DNA from: Pelagovum sp. HNIBRBA483
GTDB taxonomy: Bacteria > Pseudomonadota > Alphaproteobacteria > Rhodobacterales > Rhodobacteraceae
DNA length: 64,000 bases
Assembly: GCF_040931995.1 (NCBI RefSeq)
Contig: NZ_CP162412.1
Span: 2,326,001-2,390,000 of the forward strand
Direction: 5' to 3'
Shown: positions 1-6,334 of the stretch, piece by piece
Numbering within the stretch: position 1 is the first letter of the stretch
How the letters are laid out: every line of letters starts with the position of its first letter
The notes under the pieces: generated by a model
What the model was told of the DNA's origin: nothing
The model's database searches: none
Seen by the model: only the letters and a program-made list of their open reading frames with translations
Translations under genes and position numbers: made by a program

Positions 1-2
1 CC

Positions 3-1136
3 GTCATGCCCGACCTGATCCGCGAACTGCATGGCGGCTCGCTTGGTAACGCCGCAATCTGGGGCGGCATCCTGACCACCGCGTTCGCCGTGATGCAGTT
101 CCTCTTCGGGCCAACGGTCGGAAACCTGTCTGACTGGTACGGCCGCAGGCCGATCCTGCTTGTCACACTGGTTGTCATGGCCGCTGATTACATGGTGATG
201 GCCGTCGCTGGCACCATTTGGCTCTTGTTCATCGGGCGCATCGTGGCGGGCATCACTGCTGCCACCCACTCCGCTGCCTCCGCCTATATGGCCGATATTT
301 CAAAGCCCGACGAGAAGGCTGCCAATTTCGGCCTGATCGGCGCGGCCTTTGGCGTGGGTTTCGTGCTCGGGCCAATGATCGGCGGCCTTTTGGGCACATT
401 CGGCACCCGTGCGCCGTTCTATGCCGCTGCGGCGCTGGCGATCCTTAACGCGGGCTTTGGCTATTTCGTTCTGCCGGAAACGGTGACAGATCGTATTCGC
501 CGCCCTTTCGAATGGCGCCGCGCGAACCCGCTCGGCGCATTCAGGTACGTCGGATCACTCCCCGGTTTCGCGCCACTCCTTGTTATGCTCTTTCTGGCAG
601 GCATCGCCTTCTTCGTTTATCCGGCAGTCTGGGCCTTCTACGGGCAGGAGCGCTTCGGCTGGGGTCCGGGCCTCATCGGCCTTTCGCTTGGCGCCTATGG
701 CATCGGCACCATCTTTGCCCAAGGCCTGCTGATCCGCCCCGTGTTGAAGCGCTTTGGCGAATATCGCACTGTGCTGATCGGCCTCACGATCGACATTATC
801 GCGTTTGTCTCATTCGCCTTTGTGACCAACGGCTATGTGGCGCTGGCCCTCGCGATCTTTGCCTCAATGGGGTCCATCATGGGTCCGGCCCTGCAAGCGA
901 TCCTGTCCCGCGCGGCGGATGACAATCAACAAGGCGAGCTACAAGGCACAATGGCCGCGATCAACGCGCTCGCGTCAATCGTCGCGCCGCTGATGATGAC
1001 CGGCATCTTCGCCTATTTCACTGCGGCTGGCGCAAGGATCTACCTGCCCGGAGCGCCGTTCCTGCTCTCAGCCGCGCTGGTGATCGGCGGGTTGTTTCTC
1101 TTCACGGCGTCCTCCACCGCGCGCAAAGTATCATAA
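3..1136 (+). CDS. MFS drug-efflux transporter, TetA-like, 5' end cut by the window
   Basis: Inner-membrane proton-coupled exporter of the major facilitator superfamily, DHA1/TetA-like branch. The reading frame is open to the left edge (a GTC codon precedes the first visible Met). The visible protein begins with MPDLIREL, which in this family sits at the end of the first membrane helix, so the true start is outside the window and about 15-20 residues are missing. The loop motif GNLSDWYGRRPILL, about residues 39-52, is the family's signature motif A. About eleven hydrophobic segments follow, with no soluble extension at the C-terminus. The gene ends 138 bases before an enolase-superfamily gene on the same strand. 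The exported substrate cannot be read from sequence; similarity to tetracycline exporters does not prove tetracycline transport. Confidence 0.88.
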   Translation, partial: VMPDLIRELHGGSLGNAAIWGGILTTAFAVMQFLFGPTVGNLSDWYGRRPILLVTLVVMAADYMVMAVAGTIWLLFIGRIVAGITAATHSAASAYMADISKPDEKAANFGLIGAAFGVGFVLGPMIGGLLGTFGTRAPFYAAAALAILNAGFGYFVLPETVTDRIRRPFEWRRANPLGAFRYVGSLPGFAPLLVMLFLAGIAFFVYPAVWAFYGQERFGWGPGLIGLSLGAYGIGTIFAQGLLIRPVLKRFGEYRTVLIGLTIDIIAFVSFAFVTNGYVALALAIFASMGSIMGPALQAILSRAADDNQQGELQGTMAAINALASIVAPLMMTGIFAYFTAAGARIYLPGAPFLLSAALVIGGLFLFTASSTARKVS

Positions 1137-1274
1137 ATTTCCGACGCCCGCGTCGCTTTCAGGATTGATCCCCGCACCGCACCGTCGCAGGCTCGCGCGG
1201 AATGCAAGGGCCACGCCTCTTGGTGCGGCCACCCTAATCCGTCTACCGACTGAGCAGCCCGAAAGGAGCCGCCC

Positions 1275-2504
1275 GTGAAACTCGCAGATCTTGATGTCAT
1301 CGTCACCGCGCCCCCCGCCCCCGGATGGGGCGGGCGCTACTGGATCTTGGTGAAAGTCACCACCAACACCGGCATCACAGGCTGGGGCGAATGCTACGCC
1401 TCCAGCGTCGGGCCACAGGCAATGACCCATGTGATCCGCGATGTGTTCGAGCGCCACATGGCCGGCACGAACCCCGAAGATATCGAGCTGATGTTCCGCC
1501 GCGTCTATTCCTCCGGCTTCACCCAACGCCCTGATCTAACGGTGATGGGCGCATGGTCCGGCTTGGAAATCGCCTGCTGGGACATCCTCGGCAAGGACCG
1601 TGACCGCCCCGTTCACGCCCTGATCGGCGGCAAGGTCAACGACCGCATTCGCGCCTATACCTACCTCTACCCCACCCGCGCGAGCCACACCTTGCCGGAG
1701 TTCTGGGTCACAACCGCCATGGCCGCCGAAAGTGCCGCCGATATGGTCGCCAAGGGCTACACAGCGGTGAAATTCGACCCCGCCGGCCCCTACACCATCC
1801 GTTCCGGCCATATGCCCGCGATGCGGGACATCTCCCGCTCCGTCGAATTTTGTGCCGCAATCCGTGAAGCGGTAGGCGACCGCGCCGACCTGCTGTTCGG
1901 CACCCACGGGCAATTCTCCACCGGCGGCGCATTGCGCATGGGCGCTGCCATCGCCCCCTATGACCCGCTTTGGTACGAGGAACCGATCCCGCCGGATACG
2001 CCCGAGGAACTGGCCCGCGTCAGCGCTGGCTTGACCATCCCCGTCGCCACTGGCGAGCGCCTGACAACGCGCGGCGAGTTCATGGCCGCGCTGCGGGCGG
2101 GCGTGTCGATCCTGCAACCGGCGCTCGGGCGTTCCGGCGGCATCTGGGAGAGCAAGAAGATCGCCACACTGGCCGAGGCCTTCAACGCGCAAATGGCGCC
2201 TCACCTCTACGCAGGCCCACTTGAGTGGGCGGCGAACGTGCAACTCGCCGCGTCGCTGCCCAACATCCTGATGGCCGAAACCATCGAAACCGATTTCCAC
2301 AGCGCGCTGATCCGCAACGGGTTGCGGGTGGAAGGTGGCTACATTCCGGTGCCCGAGGGCGCAGGTCTTGGTATCGAGGTGGACGAAGCACTGGCCCGCG
2401 CGCATCCATATACCGGCGACGGCCTCCACCTTCAGGCACAAGAGGCACCCGTCAGCTATCACGAGGAAAACGTGTTCGAAGGCGGCGCCCCCTCAAAAAC
2501 CTAA
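1275..2504 (+). CDS. mandelate racemase/muconate lactonizing enzyme family protein
   Basis: Enolase-superfamily enzyme of 409 residues, probably a sugar-acid dehydratase or epimerase. It starts at GTG with AAAGGAG six bases upstream. An N-terminal capping domain (SGLEIACWDILGK near residue 100) precedes a TIM barrel with a catalytic-type lysine in YTAVKFDPAG, and glutamates in YEEPIPPD and TGERL. A histidine occurs in PHLYAGP. Two positions look non-canonical: where many relatives carry the first metal-binding Asp this protein has FGTHGQ, and where the Asp of the His-Asp dyad usually follows QP it has QPALGR. The catalysed reaction is therefore uncertain. No transporter for a sugar acid is adjacent apart from the MFS protein. 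Confidence 0.88.
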   Translation: MKLADLDVIVTAPPAPGWGGRYWILVKVTTNTGITGWGECYASSVGPQAMTHVIRDVFERHMAGTNPEDIELMFRRVYSSGFTQRPDLTVMGAWSGLEIACWDILGKDRDRPVHALIGGKVNDRIRAYTYLYPTRASHTLPEFWVTTAMAAESAADMVAKGYTAVKFDPAGPYTIRSGHMPAMRDISRSVEFCAAIREAVGDRADLLFGTHGQFSTGGALRMGAAIAPYDPLWYEEPIPPDTPEELARVSAGLTIPVATGERLTTRGEFMAALRAGVSILQPALGRSGGIWESKKIATLAEAFNAQMAPHLYAGPLEWAANVQLAASLPNILMAETIETDFHSALIRNGLRVEGGYIPVPEGAGLGIEVDEALARAHPYTGDGLHLQAQEAPVSYHEENVFEGGAPSKT

Positions 2505-2525
2505 GCTGTTCGAAATCAGGATCCG

Positions 2526-3041
2526 CTAAGGAACGATCAATTCCACAAGCCCCGCAAGCTGGGTCTTGATGGTTTCACTGCGCCTGAGAATCTGCGAGCC
2601 AAGCTCCGCCGCCGCTTCCAGCCCCTGCCACTGAGCGGCATTCAGGCCCTCAACACGCGCCCGCGCGTCCGCTACCAACATCCCCCCGACGACAACCCCA
2701 TGCACCTTGAACGGCACACGCGCAATATAGCCCAGCTCCACGCCCTGCCGGTCGAGATGCATCCCCTTGCGGATTTCCTCGTCCAGAAACTTGATTTCAT
2801 GTTTCTGATACGGGTCAAACGGCCGCGGGCGATCAAGCACCACCTCCCGCACGGGGAAATTATAAACCCCAATCGAGAATAGCCGCTGTTCCGTGATCAG
2901 GTTGATCGAGGCAAACTGGCACTCCAGCATCTGCGCCGTCGCCGCGCACAATAGATCAAGCCGCTTGTCCCCCTGCGGGAACAGATGCACGATTTCGCTA
3001 AAATAACGGAGCCGCTGCGCGGCTGCAAAATCACGTTTCAT
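2526..3041 (-). CDS. small GAF-domain protein, array copy A
   Basis: Single-domain cytoplasmic GAF-like protein of 171 residues. It lacks a signal peptide, membrane helix or attached kinase, cyclase or output domain. It shares with copies B and C an N-terminal stretch (RLRYFSEIVHLFPQGDKRLDLLC), a central RDRPRPF-like segment, a VGGMLVADARARVEGL strand and a C-terminal helix ending LAGLVELIVP. GAF domains bind small ligands such as cyclic nucleotides, haem or 2-oxoglutarate, or mediate dimerisation; no ligand is evident here. It is the last gene of a same-strand array and lies tail to tail with the enolase gene (21-base gap). No strong ribosome-binding site precedes its ATG. Confidence 0.75.
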   Translation of the reverse strand: MKRDFAAAQRLRYFSEIVHLFPQGDKRLDLLCAATAQMLECQFASINLITEQRLFSIGVYNFPVREVVLDRPRPFDPYQKHEIKFLDEEIRKGMHLDRQGVELGYIARVPFKVHGVVVGGMLVADARARVEGLNAAQWQGLEAAAELGSQILRRSETIKTQLAGLVELIVP

Positions 3042-3085
3042 AGTGGGATTTAACTCATTCTCACCGCACCGTCGGGCGGCGTCCC

Positions 3086-3226
3086 TTATCTCACAGCCAC
3101 TTCAGCCAAGCCTAACAGCTGCGACCGGATGGCCATGCTTTCCGTTATGATCTCCGCTGCAAGCTCCGCAGCTGCCGAGCGGCCGCGTCACTGTGGTTCC
3201 GACAGTTATGTCACGCGCGGCATCTC
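3086..3226 (-). pseudogene. decayed fifth GAF copy, C-terminal remnant
   Basis: Reading the minus strand from about 3226 down to the TAA at 3088-3086 gives the C-terminal tail of another member of this array. The segment AAAELAAEIITESMAIRSQL followed by LGLAEVAVR matches copy B (AAAELAEKILNRSSVIKAHL, then AGLAELIVR) at 16 of 29 positions without gaps. Two in-frame stops interrupt the frame: a TGA at 3190-3188, exactly where the paralogues have the Trp of QW, and a TAA at 3208-3206. Nothing recognisable remains of the first ~120 codons. It lies in the 238-base space between copies A and B, so it is a dead copy of the array. Confidence 0.75.
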
Positions 3227-3279
3227 AACACGACTGCATCACCTAAAATACGCTCTCTCCCATGCCTCTGTCAAAATCG

Positions 3280-3795
3280 CTACCGCACGATCAATTCCGC
3301 AAGTCCGGCCAAATGCGCCTTGATCACCGAACTGCGATTCAAAATCTTTTCGGCCAGCTCCGCAGCAGCCCGCATGCCCTCCCACTGCTGTTGCGCCAGT
3401 CCGTCCAACCGCGGTCGATGATCAAACACCACCAAGGAACCAACCGGCGTTCCATCAAGGAAAACGGGAACGCGGCAAACGTAATCGATAAAAAGGTTAT
3501 GGCGATCACTATAAAATTCGTACCGTTGCGCGTCCGTGAGCGACCGCGATTCCAATTCCATGTCACCCAAAAATCTGCGAGGCCGATCTCGAGAAACTGT
3601 TCTGAAGGGGAGGCCATGCACGCCAAGAGCAAAAACCAGACTGCCTTCGCTGAGTGAAATCAGAGCCCCTTCACACTCCAGCAATCCAGCGATCGTTCTG
3701 CATAAAACATCAAGTCTCTCGATCCCATCGGGAAAGAGATCTCTAATTTCCTTAACATATTTTTCCCGCCGCAGTTCGGCTAAATCGTCATTCAT
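3280..3795 (-). CDS. small GAF-domain protein, array copy B
   Basis: Paralogue of copies A and C, 171 residues from the ATG at 3795, which has GAGGG six bases upstream; a GTG one codon earlier is a weaker alternative. It is a single GAF-like domain: N-terminal helix (YVKEIRDLFPDGIERLDVLC), a core with RDRPRRFLGD, the strand VGSLVVFDHRPRLDGL and a C-terminal helix ending LAGLAELIVR. It has no output domain, signal peptide or obvious chromophore-binding cysteine. It lies 27 bases downstream of copy C and is probably cotranscribed with it. The dead fifth copy follows downstream. Confidence 0.75.
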   Translation of the reverse strand: MNDDLAELRREKYVKEIRDLFPDGIERLDVLCRTIAGLLECEGALISLSEGSLVFALGVHGLPFRTVSRDRPRRFLGDMELESRSLTDAQRYEFYSDRHNLFIDYVCRVPVFLDGTPVGSLVVFDHRPRLDGLAQQQWEGMRAAAELAEKILNRSSVIKAHLAGLAELIVR

Positions 3796-3822
3796 CACAC
3801 GCCCTCAACATACCAATCGTCG

Positions 3823-4335
3823 CTACGGAACGATCAGATTGGCAAGCCCAATGAGATTGGACCTGATCGCAGAACTTTGGGTCAAAATGCTCGACCCCAG
3901 CTCAGCCCCAGCGCGCAACCCTGCCCATTGCTTCTCGGTTAACACTTCCGCGCGTGGTTCGTCGTCAAACACAAACAATGACCCCACCGTGGTTGACCGC
4001 ACTTTGAGCAGGACACTGGCAAGATATTCAATCGGCATTCCGTGCCTATCGACGTAAAGCCGTTGATGGTCCGCAACCGTGACCTTGCTCATTTCAATCT
4101 CTTCATCCGATACGAAATTCGGGCACCTGTCTCGCCTCACATTTCGGCCAGTGACACCGCAAGCGCCCACCGTGAAGTAAAGATCGTCGGTCGCAAGGCA
4201 GATTACCGAATGCAGACATGCGAAGCTTCCAGCAATAGTCTCACAGAGCTTATCGAGCCGGATGATACCGTTTGGGAAGAGCGCGATGATTTCTTCAAAA
4301 TACCGTCGCCTTTGGGCCGCTGCTAAATCTTCCAC
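3823..4335 (-). CDS. small GAF-domain protein, array copy C
   Basis: Array member of 170 residues that appears to use a GTG start at 4335, preceded by a GGGG/AAGG purine tract. The N-terminus AAAQRRRYFEEIIALFPNGI resembles copies A and B closely, as do VGSLFVFDDEPRAEVL and the terminal GLANLIVP. The core contains RDRCPNFVSDEEI in the position of the RDRPRRF segment of the others. It carries several cysteines (CETIAGSFACLHSVICLA) absent from its neighbours, but no known chromophore motif. It sits 42 bases downstream of copy D. The function is unknown beyond a GAF fold. Confidence 0.72.
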   Translation of the reverse strand: MEDLAAAQRRRYFEEIIALFPNGIIRLDKLCETIAGSFACLHSVICLATDDLYFTVGACGVTGRNVRRDRCPNFVSDEEIEMSKVTVADHQRLYVDRHGMPIEYLASVLLKVRSTTVGSLFVFDDEPRAEVLTEKQWAGLRAGAELGSSILTQSSAIRSNLIGLANLIVP

Positions 4336-4377
4336 GCCTTCAGCCCCACAAATAGACGATGCTCGCCTAACCAGCGG

Positions 4378-4857
4378 TTACAGGTTCCACAACCCGCCCA
4401 GCAATTCCCGAATACGCGCTTGCGTTTCCAGATAGTCTCCCGCCGTACACGCGAGCAATCTAAGCGCCTCCTTATGGTGCGCTGTGAATTCCTTCCGTGC
4501 AAGCATTACAGTCCCGAGATGCCCAACGATCTCGCTCCGCATCACGATTGGGGTTAAGATAAGATCGTCAAATGCGCCGATCACAGGCCACAGCGCCGCA
4601 TGCTCATCAGCATTCGCGGCAGCCGGATAGCCGTCCTTAGCGACCGTCACATTGAATTCACGCGCCGCTTCACGTTTGGGCAAACCACTGCGCGCAACGA
4701 CCCTCCATCCCTCGCTCCCCTCCAGCGCGAGGTAGCCGCCTTCAGCACCAACGATAACCGCGGCGAGATGCGCAAAATTCTCAAGCCGTTCATCGCAATT
4801 TGCGCCAATTGCACGCAATGCACGACGCGGCTGAAAATGCCTGTCGGTATAACCCAT
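4378..4857 (-). CDS. divergent GAF-domain protein, array copy D
   Basis: First gene of the array, 159 residues, ATG at 4857 with GGGA at the correct spacing. It keeps the general GAF plan (an AAVIVGAEGGYLALEG strand, a central loop and a MRSEIVGHLGTVMLARKEF strand) and a long C-terminal helix (HHKEALRLLACTAGDYLETQ), but lacks the conserved N-terminal YF-EI-LFP block and the RDRP segment of copies A-C. It is therefore a distant paralogue or an independently recruited GAF protein. The 341-base space upstream, shared with a divergent oxidase gene, probably holds the array promoter. Confidence 0.7.
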   Translation of the reverse strand: MGYTDRHFQPRRALRAIGANCDERLENFAHLAAVIVGAEGGYLALEGSEGWRVVARSGLPKREAAREFNVTVAKDGYPAAANADEHAALWPVIGAFDDLILTPIVMRSEIVGHLGTVMLARKEFTAHHKEALRLLACTAGDYLETQARIRELLGGLWNL

Positions 4858-5198
4858 GACACGTCCCTGACATATTTTTGTTGACTATCAGCGCTAGCAC
4901 CCTATTCCCTGCCCGCAAACGACCCATCAGAATATCTAAAATTCTCATATGGCGTAACCAAAGCTCCAAAGGTGTAACGGTGCCGGTCGGACCTTCCGCG
5001 ATGGCAAGAACTTCCGGGATTGCAAGAATACGGCGCGGGCGAAGGAAAATGCGGCAGTTGCGAAAGATTATGCTGCAGGTGCGATATGCATAGGATGTGC
5101 ATCAATTGTGCATAGGTTGTGCATCGCCCTTTTTAGCAAAAATGACCACTTTCTCTGCACCTGCAATCATGCCAATTTGCGGCAAATGGGAGGGACGC
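4858..5198. other. divergent intergenic region between the GAF array and the DAO oxidase
   Basis: No coding sequence is supported here. A short open frame on the plus strand that runs into the oxidase from 5097 has no ribosome-binding site and encodes a peptide unlike the family N-terminus. The region must hold promoters for both directions. Its right half carries the four phased repeats described separately. Confidence 0.6.
5085..5124. promoter_or_regulatory. four 7-bp repeats phased at exactly 11 bp, candidate operator
   Basis: TATGCAT at 5085 and TGTGCAT at 5096, 5107 and 5118 form a tandem series with a period of exactly 11 bases. A higher 22-base period is also visible: the first two units plus spacers resemble the last two at about 17 of 22 positions. 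One helical turn of spacing puts all four boxes on the same face of the DNA, as expected for cooperative binding of a regulator. The array ends 74 bases before the ATG of the oxidase at 5199. The binding protein is unknown. Confidence 0.6.
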
Positions 5199-6284
5199 AT
5201 GTTTGACTTTGCAATCATCGGCGGCGGCATCGCAGGCACCAGCGCGGCGGCGCGGCTGTCACATTTGGGGGGGGTGATTCTCCTCGAAGGCGAGGACTCG
5301 CTCGCCTATCACGCCTCCGGCAGATCCGCCGCTTTGTTCGAACGGAACTACGGCAAACCACCCGTCATTGCGCTCAACATGGCGAGTCTCGACTACCACC
5401 GTGATGCCAACGGCGGCGTGCTCTCTCCGCGCGGTTTGATGTTGGTCGGATCGGCCGAATTAGAGGACCGCTACACCGCCGATCTCACCCGCATGAGCCT
5501 GACCCCGATCACCGTCGAAGAGGCCCGTGCCTTCATCCCGATTCTTGACCCTTCGGTGGTCGACCGCGCCGCGTATGACGCCGAGGCATGGGACATCGAC
5601 ACCGACCGCCTAGTCCAGAATTTCGCAAAGGAAACAAGGGCTAACGGCGGAGAGGTCCGCACCAAAAGTGCGGTCACCGCGATCCGCCGGACGCCCTCTG
5701 GCTGGGTGCTGACCCTCAAGGACGGAGCAGAGATCGCGGCGCGAAATTTGGTCAACGCGGCTGGCGCGTGGGTCGATGTCGTGGCCGAAATGGCAGGCAT
5801 CCCTCCGCTTGGCTTCACCCCCCTGCGCCGCTCGATGGCGCGGCTTCCCGCACCGGGGGGATTTGACGTGTCCTCATGGCCGATGGTCTTTGGCCCGGGA
5901 GAGGACTGGTACGCCAAACCCGACGCCGGCGCGCTCATCGTCTCCCCCGGAGAGGAGGACCCCAGCACCCCGCATGACGCCTTCGCCGATGACATGGTTC
6001 TAGCCGAGGGTCTGGCCCGGTATGAAGAATTCGTGACAGAACCGGTCACAAGGCTTCTGGCGAACTGGGCAGGCCTGCGCACCTTCTCCCCCGACCGCAA
6101 CCTGGTCCTAGGCCCCTCCCCCCATGATGCACATTTCATCTGGTGCGCCGGCCAAGGCGGCTACGGCTTCCAAAGCGCCCCCGCCGCCAGCCAACTGCTC
6201 GCCGATCTGATCGCAGGAAGGCAGCCGGAACTTGATGCTCAAACGGTTTCCGCTCTGAACCCACAGCGCTTCAACCGCCAATAA
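5199..6284 (+). CDS. FAD-dependent oxidoreductase, DAO (D-amino-acid/glycine oxidase-like) family
   Basis: Flavoenzyme of 361 residues. The ATG at 5199 is chosen because GGGAGGGA lies five bases upstream and the protein then begins directly with the Rossmann strand FAIIGGGIAGTSAAARL. Downstream are AYHASGRSAALF, typical of the flavin-binding region of DAO proteins, and the C-terminal WCAGQGGYGFQSAPAASQLL that closes the FAD site. It probably oxidises the C-N bond of an amine or amino acid, but the substrate is not readable. No separate electron acceptor or partner subunit is adjacent, suggesting a stand-alone oxidase or dehydrogenase. Its promoter region contains the 11-bp phased repeats. It converges with the FAD-GcvT demethylase gene. 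Confidence 0.85.
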   Translation: MFDFAIIGGGIAGTSAAARLSHLGGVILLEGEDSLAYHASGRSAALFERNYGKPPVIALNMASLDYHRDANGGVLSPRGLMLVGSAELEDRYTADLTRMSLTPITVEEARAFIPILDPSVVDRAAYDAEAWDIDTDRLVQNFAKETRANGGEVRTKSAVTAIRRTPSGWVLTLKDGAEIAARNLVNAAGAWVDVVAEMAGIPPLGFTPLRRSMARLPAPGGFDVSSWPMVFGPGEDWYAKPDAGALIVSPGEEDPSTPHDAFADDMVLAEGLARYEEFVTEPVTRLLANWAGLRTFSPDRNLVLGPSPHDAHFIWCAGQGGYGFQSAPAASQLLADLIAGRQPELDAQTVSALNPQRFNRQ

Positions 6285-6289
6285 AATAA

Positions 6290-6314
6290 GGGCGCCAGAT
6301 CGCTCCGACGCCCC
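6290..6314 (-). terminator. probable intrinsic terminator of the FAD-GcvT gene
   Basis: An inverted repeat (GGGCGCC at 6290-6296 and GACGCCCC at 6307-6314, one mismatch) lies between two converging genes. Read on the minus strand, the hairpin is followed by TTATTTTATT, fitting a rho-independent terminator for the gene at 6335-8842. On the plus strand the tail is not T-rich. Confidence 0.5.
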
Positions 6315-6334
6315 AATTCTAATCAGCGAGGAAG

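Noticed and set aside
1536..2462. 308-codon minus-strand ORF
   Set aside because: It is a shadow of the enolase-superfamily gene, composed mainly of Gly, Arg, His and Val without motifs.
5097..5198. N-terminal extension of the DAO oxidase
   Set aside because: There is no ribosome-binding site at 5097, and the extension would be encoded by the phased repeats. The ATG at 5199 has a strong site and begins with the Rossmann strand.
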